A stretch of DNA of 64,000 nt from Amycolatopsis cihanbeyliensis (GTDB lineage Bacteria; Actinomycetota; Actinomycetes; Mycobacteriales; Pseudonocardiaceae): positions 496,001 through 560,000 of the forward strand of contig NZ_VFML01000002.1 of NCBI RefSeq assembly GCF_006715045.1, read 5' to 3'. This document shows, one piece after another, positions 8,595 through 15,995 of this stretch. Every line of letters begins with the position of its first letter. The first letter of the stretch is position 1. The position numbers were made by a program, and so were the translations under genes. The notes beneath the pieces are model-generated. The model ran no database searches. It was given only the letters and a program-made list of their open reading frames with translations, and was not told the origin of the DNA.

Positions 8595-8882
8595 TCACCT
8601 CGCCCCACCGGCGCGCTGGACGTCTTCGGTCGCGACGCCGTCCTGCTCCTGGTAACGCTGCTTGGCCGACGCGACATCGTCACCGGCGCCCGCCGCGCCG
8701 AGCACGAGCGCGCTCGCGTTCTCCACCAGGTGTGCGAGAATTCCGGTCACGGCGGGTGTTCCGTCGCCCGCGTCCGGCGTGCCGGGCACGGAGTTGCCGA
8801 GCGCGTCAACGTCTGTGCTGGCGTTGCGCAGTGTGCTGGCGATGCCGTCGAGCGTCCCGTAGTCAACCTCGGGCCCACTCAC
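8595..8882 (-). CDS. Small ESX/WXG100-like helical protein
   Basis: A 95-residue protein beginning GTG at 8882. It has the size and helical character of WXG100 proteins (YGTLDGIASTLRNASTDVDAL, then a helix ending in AKQRYQEQDG) but no Trp-x-Gly turn; a Gly/Pro-rich stretch takes its place. Its start overlaps the previous stop (GTGA) and its stop sits within the ribosome site of the large toxin-like gene. It is likely the co-secreted partner or chaperone of the 387-residue protein. The assignment rests on size and context. Confidence 0.6.
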   Translation of the reverse strand: MSGPEVDYGTLDGIASTLRNASTDVDALGNSVPGTPDAGDGTPAVTGILAHLVENASALVLGAAGAGDDVASAKQRYQEQDGVATEDVQRAGGAR

Positions 8883-9250
8883 GAAGCACCCTCCTGTCGC
8901 TTGTCCTCGGGGATCATGATGTCGAGCAGCAACAACTGGAAGGGCTGCGCCTGCTGGAGTCCATCAAGCGCAGCGGTAGGCATGACGATCCAGGGTTGGT
9001 TCGGGCCGCAGCAGGTGTGCAGCCGATCCAGCGCGGAATAGGCGAGTAGCGCCACCCGGCCGTCCTTGGTCGTTCTCATCGCCACACGGGCCCGCGTGGC
9101 ATCCGCCACGGCCTCAACGCACGGCAAGTAGACAACGGGTGGAAAGTTGTGAGGGATGGGCGCCCCTGCGGCGCCGGATGCCAGCCCGTTCAGTTCCCCC
9201 TGTGTATCCCCACCGACTTGTTCGGCCACCGAACCTGCCCTCCGTGTCAC
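8879..9250 (-). CDS. SAV_915/SseB-like small protein, leader gene of the toxin cassette
   Basis: About 123 residues from the GTG at 9250. The middle reads FPPVVYLPCVEAVADATRAR and DGRVALLAYSALDRLHTCCG followed by PWIVMPTAALDGL, which resembles the SAV_915 or SseB N-terminal-like proteins that accompany ESX-type cassettes in Streptomyces and relatives. An apparent longer reading frame to 9283 runs into the IS3 element and is not native. Before insertion, GAAGGG (now at 10603-10608, minus strand) lay 9 bases before this GTG. The IS3 element now separates the two, so translation of the cassette may be impaired. Confidence 0.6.
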   Translation of the reverse strand: MTRRAGSVAEQVGGDTQGELNGLASGAAGAPIPHNFPPVVYLPCVEAVADATRARVAMRTTKDGRVALLAYSALDRLHTCCGPNQPWIVMPTAALDGLQQAQPFQLLLLDIMIPEDKRQEGAS

Positions 9251-9324
9251 GTCGGGTTGAGGTTCACCCCGGGTAGTGGACACCGAGTTAGCAGGACCAG
9301 TCGTCCTGCTGAAAGGATGTCCTC

Positions 9325-9648
9325 ATGCCTCCTCGCAAGCGCCGTTCGTACACGGCCGAGTACAAGGTCGAGGCTGCTCATCGCGTGATCGATTCCGGCC
9401 GGACGATCGCTGAGGTTTCCCGCGAGCTGGGTATCGACGCGGGCATGTTGAGTGTCTGGGTCAAAGACGAACGTCGACGGGTCACCGCGGCCGAGGTCCA
9501 CGGAGACAAACCTCTGGAGGCCGCCGAGCGGGCCGAACTGTTGCGGTTGCGCGGACAGGTGGCCGAGCTGGAGAAGGACAACGCGTTCCTGGTAAAAGCT
9601 TCGGCGTACTTTGCCGCGATGCAGAAGAACCGGCCCGGTTCGCTCTGA
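9325..9648 (+). CDS. IS3-family transposase OrfA
   Basis: A 107-residue DNA-binding subunit. RSYTAEYKVEAAHRVIDSG, TIAEVSRELGIDAGMLSVWV is the IS3 helix-turn-helix, followed by a leucine-zipper-like helix (LLRLRGQVAELEKDNAFLVK) near residues 70-95. GAAAGGA lies ahead of the ATG. Its stop TGA shares one base with the ATG of OrfB (TGATG at 9646-9650), so OrfB can be made by termination-reinitiation. Confidence 0.95.
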   Translation: MPPRKRRSYTAEYKVEAAHRVIDSGRTIAEVSRELGIDAGMLSVWVKDERRRVTAAEVHGDKPLEAAERAELLRLRGQVAELEKDNAFLVKASAYFAAMQKNRPGSL

Positions 9649-10556
9649 TGGCCAAGTACGCCGGCCCCGACAAGTTCGCTGACACCACCACTTCGCCGCC
9701 GAACACGCGGTTCTCAGTGCGGCGTATGGCGCGGCTGCTGGGCGTGTCGAGGGCGGGCTACTACGCGCATGTGAAACGTGTGGCGGCAACGGTGTTGACT
9801 CCGCGGCAGCAACGCCGAGCCGATCTCGAGGTGAAGATCACCCAGGCGCACAAGGACTCGAGCGGGATCTACGGGTCGCCGCGGATCACCGCCGAGCTGC
9901 GTGAGCAGGGCGAGGTGGTCACAGCGAAGACCGTCGCCAAGATCATGGCCTCGATCGGGCTTGAGGGCATCAGCCCGCGCACGTTCAAGGTGAAGACGAC
10001 AGTGGTCGATCCGGCCGCGTCGTTCCCACCGGATCTGGTCGACCGGCACTTCGACCGGGACCGGCTCGACGCGGTCTGGCTGACCGACATCACGTACCTG
10101 ACGTGTGGTCAGGGTGACATGTTCCTGTGCGCGATCCGGGACGGACAGTCCCGGAAAGTGTTGGGCTACAGCGTATCCGACCACATCGGCGCCGAGATGG
10201 TCACCGACGCCATCGATGCCGCCGTGGGCACCCGTGGCGGCAGATGCCGTGGCACGATCCTGCATTCCGACCGTGGCGGCGAGTACACCGCGCACCTGAC
10301 AGCGACGGCGTGCTTCCGGCACGGCCTGCGCCGGTCGATGGGCGCGACCGGAATCTGCTGGGACAACAGCCCAGCGGAGTCGTTCTGGTCGACGTTCAAA
10401 CACGAGCACTACTACCGGCACGCCTACGCCACGAAGACAGAACTCGTTGCCGCGATTGACAAATGGATCAGCTTCTACAACAGTACGCGGCGGCACTCCG
10501 CGATCGGGATGCTCAGCCCCGACAACTTCGAGCAGGCACTCCGAACGGCGGCCTGA
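9648..10556 (+). CDS. IS3-family transposase OrfB (DDE integrase domain)
   Basis: A 302-residue catalytic subunit. An HTH_21-type segment (SSGIYGSPRITAELRE) precedes the rve integrase core. The catalytic acids are Asp in VWLTDITYL, Asp in LHSDRGGEY and Glu in SPAESFWSTFK, and the C-terminus has FYNSTRRHSAIGMLSP, standard for IS3 (IS150/ISL-type). The frame is intact and the element is probably still active. Length and spacing of the DDE triad are normal for the family. Confidence 0.95.
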   Translation: MAKYAGPDKFADTTTSPPNTRFSVRRMARLLGVSRAGYYAHVKRVAATVLTPRQQRRADLEVKITQAHKDSSGIYGSPRITAELREQGEVVTAKTVAKIMASIGLEGISPRTFKVKTTVVDPAASFPPDLVDRHFDRDRLDAVWLTDITYLTCGQGDMFLCAIRDGQSRKVLGYSVSDHIGAEMVTDAIDAAVGTRGGRCRGTILHSDRGGEYTAHLTATACFRHGLRRSMGATGICWDNSPAESFWSTFKHEHYYRHAYATKTELVAAIDKWISFYNSTRRHSAIGMLSPDNFEQALRTAA

Positions 10557-10602
10557 CCCCCTCGTAAGCCCCTGTCCACCATTCGGGGTGAACCTCAGGT
10601 AG

Positions 10603-10608
10603 CCCTTC
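10603..10608 (-). promoter_or_regulatory. Displaced ribosome binding site of the toxin cassette leader gene
   Basis: On the minus strand GAAGGG at 10608-10603 lies just outside the IS3 right end. If the element and one copy of the GGT duplication are removed, this site falls 9 bases before the GTG at 9250, an ideal spacing. It therefore marks the native translation start that the insertion has separated. Confidence 0.6.
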
Positions 10609-10690
10609 GACGCGTCAGGGTAGCGTACGGTTCCGGGTGTTGGGGCCTTTCGGCTCAGATGCGTGGCGGGCAGCCTTCGCCGGTAACGCG

Positions 10691-11149
10691 TCAGGACTCC
10701 GACTCGCCCGGTTGTCGACACTGAGCAGGCGGCAGGAACGGCGTGCCATCCAGCTCGTTGACGCGTATGAGCAGGTCACGGCCGATGTCGTGCAGGCGAT
10801 GCCCAAGGCCCCGGAACAGTTCGGTGTGCTGGGCCTGCCCCTCGCCGATTGCGACGTCGGCGTCGGGGCCCTGGTTCAGGTACCACCGCAGCCAGCGCAC
10901 CCGGTCTAGAAGTCGCTGGTCACGTTCCTGCATAGATTCCCTCTGCGTGTGCTTGTTAGCGGCGGCGCGCAGCCGTGGGGCTTCATGGAGCTGCTCGCAG
11001 CGTGTGGCGTCCTGGGCGGTGGCATAGGTGGTGTGGCAGTCGAGACAGGTACGGAACTTGCGGGTGGCTTCGTCCCAACCTGCGATCTCGGTGGCATCTG
11101 CGCGAAGATGCGCCAAATGGTCGGGGGGCGCGTGGCGGCGTCGGTTCAC
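10691..11149 (-). CDS. Small protein with Cys-rich N-terminal half, unknown function
   Basis: A 152-residue protein from the GTG at 11149, which overlaps the stop of the previous gene (GTGA) and follows GGTGGGG. The N-terminal half carries FRTCLDCHTTYATAQDATRC, a possible zinc knuckle. The C-terminal half is helical and charged (MQERDQRLLDRVRWLRWYLN). It is the last of three overlapping minus-strand mini-genes. I do not recognise the family. GC and codon pattern fit the neighbours. A zinc-binding or structural role is only a guess. Confidence 0.5.
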   Translation of the reverse strand: MNRRRHAPPDHLAHLRADATEIAGWDEATRKFRTCLDCHTTYATAQDATRCEQLHEAPRLRAAANKHTQRESMQERDQRLLDRVRWLRWYLNQGPDADVAIGEGQAQHTELFRGLGHRLHDIGRDLLIRVNELDGTPFLPPAQCRQPGESES

Positions 11150-11454
11150 TGCCCCACCGCCGACAGCACGAGCAAGACTGCGAGAAGTACCACCGCGGCG
11201 ACCCCAAGTGCGGCGTGCACTCCGTGTCCCTGCCATCGACGCTTATCGAGGCTTGCCGGTGGAATGGGTGCTTCGCTCTGGTTGGCGAGCCGGGCGCAGT
11301 CTGGGCACCGGTGCCCAGTGGAGCAGGGGATGATGGCGCGGGGGCGGCAGGAGTAGCCGCACAGCGCGACGGGCCAGCCGCATTCGCAGTCGCCGGTCCA
11401 GCCGTGCACCTCGGTGTCTTCGGCCGTGCGTCGCCACTCCAACCGTGTGCTCAC
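11146..11454 (-). CDS. Small Cys-rich protein with C-terminal membrane anchor
   Basis: A 102-residue protein from the GTG at 11454, overlapping the upstream stop. The central part has spaced cysteines (CECGWPVALCGYSC, then CSTGHRCPDC), like a zinc ribbon pair. The last 25 residues form one hydrophobic helix (ALGVAAVVLLAVLLVLSAVG), so it is probably tail-anchored with the Cys-rich domain in the cytoplasm. The family is not recognised. Overlaps on both sides tie it to its neighbours in one transcript. Confidence 0.55.
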   Translation of the reverse strand: MSTRLEWRRTAEDTEVHGWTGDCECGWPVALCGYSCRPRAIIPCSTGHRCPDCARLANQSEAPIPPASLDKRRWQGHGVHAALGVAAVVLLAVLLVLSAVGQ

Positions 11455-11750
11455 GGCAAGCCACCCTCGGGTGGAAGGCACCGGGCATCGGCGCCGATCA
11501 TGGGTAGGTCGTCCGGTGTTGGAGCGCGGAGCAGGCACCCGATGCAGGGCATCCCTGTCGTGTCCGGCGGCAGGATTTCTGCGGCGCCTGCCGGAAGTTC
11601 CTGCCCACACAAAGCCAGCGCCGGACAGGTGTCCTCGGTACTGGCGAGTGCGCGGGGGTCGGTGGTCAGGTGAACGGTGCGGTTCAGCTCGCCCACGGTT
11701 CCGCGCCGGAACCGCAGGCGTACGACGCTCGGCGGGCTGACATCAGGCAT
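11451..11750 (-). CDS. Small hypothetical protein, first gene of three-gene operon
   Basis: A 99-residue protein from the ATG at 11750 with GGTGGGTGA directly ahead. It contains TCPALALCGQELPAG and MPCIGCLLRAP, so four cysteines could bind a metal. The next two genes overlap it and each other by 4 bases. Its 5' end lies 24 bases from the start of the XRE/TPR remnant on the other strand, which suggests that deletion there has brought them together. No family recognised. Confidence 0.5.
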   Translation of the reverse strand: MPDVSPPSVVRLRFRRGTVGELNRTVHLTTDPRALASTEDTCPALALCGQELPAGAAEILPPDTTGMPCIGCLLRAPTPDDLPMIGADARCLPPEGGLP

Positions 11751-11774
11751 TCACCCACCGTTCACTGCGCCGGT

Positions 11775-12167
11775 GACCTGGCCCTTCACCGCAGCGACGC
11801 ACTCCGCGCGTTCGACACCGCCGCTGGGTTGCTTCCGGACGACCCGGTAGACCCGGCGTTGCCGTTCCTGTTCCTCGGCGGCGTCCACCTTGACCGCTGG
11901 CGCGGTAGCGCACTCAGCCGACTCGGCGACCACCAAGCCATCGACCAACTCGACCATGCCCTGCCGCGCCTGCCCGAGGACTTCGTCCGCGCTCGAACAG
12001 GGATGCTGGTCGATCTTGCGTATGCCTACGCCGCCGCCCACGACCGTGACGCGGCACTGGCGCACGCCCGGCAGGCACGCCGTCTCGCACTCCAGATCAA
12101 GTCCTACCGGCAACTACGCCGACTCAGTGGGCTCATCCTGCCCACCAGCAGCACCGGCGCCGCGTGA
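11775..12167 (+). pseudogene. C-terminal remnant of XRE-type regulator with TPR-like repeats
   Basis: About 130 residues beginning DLALHRSDALRAFDTAAGLL and continuing through LPFLFLGGVHLDRWRGSAL, VDLAYAYAAAHDRDAALAHA and RQARRLALQIKSYRQ are the C-terminal helical repeats of the Streptomyces-type helix-turn-helix/TPR regulators, which are normally 400 residues or more. The N-terminal DNA-binding part is missing and the reading frame upstream is unrelated. The 3' end overlaps the Nudix gene on the other strand. It is a truncated relic. Confidence 0.7.
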
Positions 12168-12704
12168 CGCCACGTAGTACAACAACGGCACCAACGCACC
12201 CGCCCCAAGGAGCTGTTGCCGCTGCGCAAGCCCCGGGATACGGCTGAGCCACACCCACTCCAAACGGCCGACCTCCTCGGTGTCCGTCGGCTCGCCGATC
12301 TGCTCGGCGCCGCGCCACAAGAACACGTCCACCGGCGCCGTGACCTGCCCCGGCAACGGCTCGAACCCGATCAGATGCTCAGGCTCACCCAGCGGCCGGT
12401 AACCACTCTCCTCGGCAGCCTCACGCGCCGCCGTCGCGGTCGGGTCCTCGCCGTCCTCTACCAGTCCGCCGAGCAGTTCGTAACCCCATTGGTCCGTAAC
12501 AAACCGATACCGCCACAGCATCAGCACCCGGTCCTGCTCGTCCACGATCAACGCAATGGCGATGCGCGCGAGGTGGACAACGTGATACTCCCACCGCTCA
12601 CCGTTCGGCGCCTGCACATCAGTTAGCCCGAGCCGGACCCACTTGTTGTCATAGATCGTCCGCTCACCGAACGTCTGCCAATGGGCGTGTTCACCAGTCA
12701 CCAC
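12114..12704 (-). CDS. Nudix hydrolase
   Basis: A 196-residue enzyme. GGLVEDGEDPTATAAREAAEESGY contains the Nudix box (G-x5-E-x7-REAAEESG), the Mg-binding site for hydrolysing nucleoside-diphosphate-linked substrates. VVHLARIAIALIVDEQDRVL and LMLWRYRFVTDQWGYEL give an ADP-ribose-pyrophosphatase-like flavour, but the substrate is open. It is cytoplasmic. The GTG at 12704 is chosen for homology length. The IS5 element begins only 10 bases upstream, so the native promoter and much of the leader have been displaced. Confidence 0.85.
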   Translation of the reverse strand: MVTGEHAHWQTFGERTIYDNKWVRLGLTDVQAPNGERWEYHVVHLARIAIALIVDEQDRVLMLWRYRFVTDQWGYELLGGLVEDGEDPTATAAREAAEESGYRPLGEPEHLIGFEPLPGQVTAPVDVFLWRGAEQIGEPTDTEEVGRLEWVWLSRIPGLAQRQQLLGAGALVPLLYYVASRGAGAAGGQDEPTESA

Positions 12705-13191
12705 GGCAGCTTAGAGCGTGTCTTACTTGGTAAGTTTCTTGTAGCAGGTGAGTGCCGCTGCGAGGGTGAGGAAGGCGCAGAAGAGGTGTCCATGGCGTTC
12801 GTAGCGGATGGTCAGGCGGCGGTAGCCGAACAGCCAAGCGATGCTGCGTTCGATGACCCAGCGGTGCTTGCCGAGCTTGTCGGTGGACTCGATGCCTTTA
12901 CGGGCGATGCGCGGGGTGATGCCCCGGTGTCGGAGCCATCCGCGCAGACCGGCGATGTCGTAAGCCTTGTCGGCGTGCAGCTTGGCGGGTCGGCTACGGC
13001 GTGGGCCACGTCGGGATCGGATGGGCGGAACCGCTTTGACCAGGGGTTTGAGGGCGTGGCTGTCGTGCGTGTTGGCCGCCGAGGCACCGACCGTGAGCGG
13101 GATACCTCCACGGTCGGACAGAGCATGGATCTTCGATCCGGGTTTGCCGCGGTCGACCGGGTTCGGCCCGGTCAAGGTTCCCCTTTTTTGG

Positions 13192-14600
13192 GGCTCTTTG
13201 TACTGATGTGTGGGTAGTTTGCCCAGGTAGCAGAAGGGCACGTCGTTGCTGGGTCTAGGTTTCTGAGCTGTCGAGGAACAGAAACCGGATAGACGGAGAA
13301 CGACGTGCCCGGTGTCAGGGTATGGGGTCGGCTGCTGGGCGTGAACACAGCGGTCGTGGAGTCGGTCGAGTTCGATGAGGCCGAGCAGGTGCTGGTGGCC
13401 GCGGTGCGGGTCCGGCGGCGGGATCGTGACCGGTGCGGGGTGTGCTCGCGGCGCTGCCCGCGCTATGACGCCGGCCGGGGCCGGCGTCGATGGCGTGCGC
13501 TGGACCTGGGAACCGTGCAGGCATTCGTCGAAGCTGACGCATCCCGGGTGCGGTGTCGTGAGCACGGGGTCGTGGTCAGTGCGGTGCCCTGGGCCCGGCA
13601 CGGAGCCGGGCATACCCGCGCCTTCGACGACACCGTCGCCTGGCTGGCGACCGCGACGTCGAGGTCTACGGTCCGGCAGCTGATGCGGATCGCCTGGCCC
13701 ACGGTCGGCTCGATCATCACCCGAGTCCGGGCCGACATCGACGCACGAGTGGATCGCCTGGCAGGGCTGCGCAGAATCGGGATCGACGAGATCAGCTACA
13801 AAAAGAACCATCGATATCTCACCGTTGTCGTCGACCACGACACCGGACGGCTGGTATGGGCGGCGGCGGGCAACGACAAACCGACACTGGCCGCGTTCTT
13901 CGAGCTACTCGGGCCCCAGAGGTGCGCGCGGATAACGCACGTCTCGGCGGACGCGGCCGCGTGGATCGCCCGCACCGTCGAGCAGTACTGCCCGGACGCG
14001 GTCCGCTGCGCCGATCCGTTCCATGTGGTCAAGTGGGCCACCGACGCTCTGGACCAGGTCCGGCGCCAGGTATGGAACACCGCACGCCGCCAACCTGGTG
14101 GCAGCCACAAGGACCGGCGTGGCCGCACCGCATCAGCCGGCGCCGCTCAAGGCTTGAAACGCGCGCGATGGGCGTTGTGGAAGAACCCGGAAAACCTCAC
14201 CGATCATCAGCGCCACAAACTTGCCTGGATCGCCAAAACCGACCCCCGTCTTTACCGGGCATACCTGCTTAAAGAAGGACTCCGGCACGTCTTCGCCGTC
14301 GGCGGCCAGCCCGGCAAAGAAGCACTGCAACGGTGGCTGGCCTGGGCGGCGCGTTGCCGGATACCCGAGTTCGTCAAGCTCGCCCGCACCATCAGAGCCG
14401 AGCGCGCAGCAATCCATGCCAGTCTCGACCACGGCCTGTCCAACGCGCTGATCGAATCGACCAACACCAAGATCCGGCTGCTGACACGACTGGCCTTCGG
14501 ATTCAAACACGCAGACGCCCTGATCTCCCTCGCGCTCCTCGCACTCGGCGGCCACCGTCCCGAACTACCAGACCGCACCCACACATAGATCAACAGAGCC
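13192..14600 (+). mobile_element. ISL3-family insertion sequence, 1409 bp, 8-bp target duplication
   Basis: Ends are GGCTCTTTG at 13192 and the complementary CAACAGAGCC at 14600, with an inverted repeat of about 25 bases that includes ATGTGTGGGT. Both sides carry TTTTTTGG (13184-13191 and 14601-14608), the 8-bp duplication characteristic of ISL3. The single transposase gene fills most of the element. Confidence 0.93.
13305..14588 (+). CDS. ISL3-family transposase
   Basis: A 427-residue intact transposase. The N-terminal zinc-finger region has Cys at about 44, 47, 51 and 84 (CGVCSRRC, then VRCREHG), followed by a helix-turn-helix. The DDE core has the first Asp in RIGIDEISYKK (about 161), then VSADAAAWI and DPFHVVKWATDALD, and the Glu in NALIESTNTKIRLL. 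The ending LLTRLAFGFKHADALISLAL is typical of ISL3. It is probably functional. Confidence 0.95.
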   Translation: MPGVRVWGRLLGVNTAVVESVEFDEAEQVLVAAVRVRRRDRDRCGVCSRRCPRYDAGRGRRRWRALDLGTVQAFVEADASRVRCREHGVVVSAVPWARHGAGHTRAFDDTVAWLATATSRSTVRQLMRIAWPTVGSIITRVRADIDARVDRLAGLRRIGIDEISYKKNHRYLTVVVDHDTGRLVWAAAGNDKPTLAAFFELLGPQRCARITHVSADAAAWIARTVEQYCPDAVRCADPFHVVKWATDALDQVRRQVWNTARRQPGGSHKDRRGRTASAGAAQGLKRARWALWKNPENLTDHQRHKLAWIAKTDPRLYRAYLLKEGLRHVFAVGGQPGKEALQRWLAWAARCRIPEFVKLARTIRAERAAIHASLDHGLSNALIESTNTKIRLLTRLAFGFKHADALISLALLALGGHRPELPDRTHT

Positions 14601-15142
14601 TTTTTTGGCCCTGACGGACGCTCCGCCCAGGACCGCGCGCGACCAGTCGATCATCCCTTCGCTGCCGAGTTCGTCGAGCACAGCGCGGTGCAGGCGGGGC
14701 CATAACCCCTCGGCGGTCCAGCGGGTGAACCACCGATGCGCCGTGGGTACCGTCACTCCGAACGAGGGCGGTAGGTGCCTCCAGGCACATCCGCTGGTCA
14801 ACACGAACACGATCGCGGTGAACACCGCACGGGCATCCGCCGGCGCCTTGCCGCCGCCCTGGGGCCGCACACCGGCCATCGGGATCAGCGGTTCGACCAA
14901 GGCCCACAACTCGTCCGGCACCAAGCGGCGTGCAAGATCGTCCACAAGTGAGCATCATGCACACCAACCGCCCCTCGGCCAACTGAGACACGCTCTTAGT
15001 GCAGACCGCACTCGTACCTCACGCCCGCTGGAGGTCGCGCTACATTGTCTTCCAACCCCGCCGCACTACAACGAAGCATGACCAGCCCAACTTCTGCCCA
15101 AAACTAGAGTGCTTAATAGGTATCAAACCGAGGGCGTGACCA

Positions 15143-15967
15143 GTGAGCGAATACAGAGAATTCGAAAATGGCGTCGCCGATATACTTTCTTCCATCGTTG
15201 GCAGCGATGCCACCGTGTCAAGGAACGCGCACTTGCCAAGTCGAAGCTCCAAAACAAGTAGGCAAATTGATGTCCTTGTGGAAGGAAAGGTGCTTGGGAT
15301 CACCGACGCAAAAATGATCGTTGACTGCAAACATTGGCGCAGCAATCTGGACATTTCTGATATCGATGGATTCATCGGAACGGTCGAAGATGTCGGGGCG
15401 GATCTAGGTATGATCGTAACGTCCAGCAACGCCAGTTCAAATGCACGAGCCCGAGCAAAGTTGGCCCGGGGCGTACGGGTCGCAGCATTATCCATCGATA
15501 ACCTCGCGAAGTGGAGACCCAAGGGAACTGTTACACGCAGAGTACGATTCAATAGCCAGAACAAATCAAAGGCAGTCAATGCCCTTCGAAACGCAGGATT
15601 CCGAGTGTATGTCAGTCACGATGGCGACAAAAATGGACCATTAATAGAAGTCTATCGCCACTACGGAACCTCAAACCCAACCGATGGGGATCTAGAACAA
15701 CAAAGATATTCTATCAATAATATATTGGCGGACTATGATATCCACTTTAAAGACATCTCATTCGGAACAGTAATCGAAGGCGGAACACCTATGCATCGAT
15801 GGATACAGATCCAAGCTGGCGGCATGCCAGTAGTTAGGACCCTGGCATCAAACGAACAGGAAGTGCTCGAAAACATGGAGAAGATCTCAAAAACGACTGG
15901 CATACCCCTTGACAAGCTTGACTACATAAGGCCCGAAGGGTGGCCATTCGACTCGCCATTCAAGTAA
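15143..15967 (+). CDS. Mrr-like restriction endonuclease (PD-(D/E)xK), AT-rich
   Basis: A 274-residue protein. The N-terminal 130 residues carry the nuclease core: RQIDVLVEGK gives the first Asp, and MIVDCKHWRS gives the D-x-K of the second motif, followed by ISDIDGFIGTVEDVGADLGM and VTSSNASSNARARA, which match Mrr_cat domains. The C-terminal 130 residues are unassigned. The gene is visibly richer in A and T than everything around it, including AAA and ATA codons, so it was probably acquired recently. There is no partner methylase, which favours a type IV or stand-alone defence nuclease. Start GTG at 15143. Confidence 0.75.
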   Translation: MSEYREFENGVADILSSIVGSDATVSRNAHLPSRSSKTSRQIDVLVEGKVLGITDAKMIVDCKHWRSNLDISDIDGFIGTVEDVGADLGMIVTSSNASSNARARAKLARGVRVAALSIDNLAKWRPKGTVTRRVRFNSQNKSKAVNALRNAGFRVYVSHDGDKNGPLIEVYRHYGTSNPTDGDLEQQRYSINNILADYDIHFKDISFGTVIEGGTPMHRWIQIQAGGMPVVRTLASNEQEVLENMEKISKTTGIPLDKLDYIRPEGWPFDSPFK

Positions 15968-15995
15968 CAGTACACGATGCTCGCACGCCGTAAAT

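Larger units (their letters stand above)
9258..10597 (+). mobile_element. IS3-family insertion sequence, 1340 bp, 3-bp target duplication
   Basis: The element starts TGAGGTTCACCCC at 9258 and ends with the reverse complement GGGGTGAACCTCA at 10597. The terminal repeats stay similar for about 25 bases. The flanks are GGT at 9255-9257 and GGT at 10598-10600, a 3-bp target duplication typical of IS3. It encodes two overlapping transposase frames. It lies between the ribosome site and the start codon of the SAV_915-like gene, so this is a clean and probably recent insertion. Confidence 0.93.
12723..14945 (-). pseudogene. IS5-family transposase, disrupted by ISL3 in its frameshift site
   Basis: OrfA starts at 14945 (MDDLARRLVPDELWALVEPL) and includes TSGCAWRHLPPSFG and the typical WPRLHRAVLDEL before ending at the insertion. 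OrfB resumes on the far side of ISL3 (from 13191 down) with TGPNPVDRGKPGSKIH, LHADKAYDIAGLRGWL and VIERSIAWLFGYRRL, ending at 12723. When the ISL3 element is removed, the two frames meet at GCC AAA AAA GGG, where only a -1 shift joins them. That is the programmed slippery site known for IS427-group elements. In its present state no full transposase can be made. Confidence 0.85.
12714..14995 (-). mobile_element. IS5-family element interrupted by an ISL3 insertion
   Basis: Terminal repeats GAGCGTGTCT at 12714 and its complement ending at 14995 are flanked by TTA on both sides (12711-12713 and 14996-14998), the likely target duplication. Without the ISL3 insert and its duplication the element is about 865 bp, normal for the IS427 group of IS5. 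Its transposase gene runs on the minus strand and is split at 13191/14609. Insertion lies directly upstream of the Nudix gene. Confidence 0.85.
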
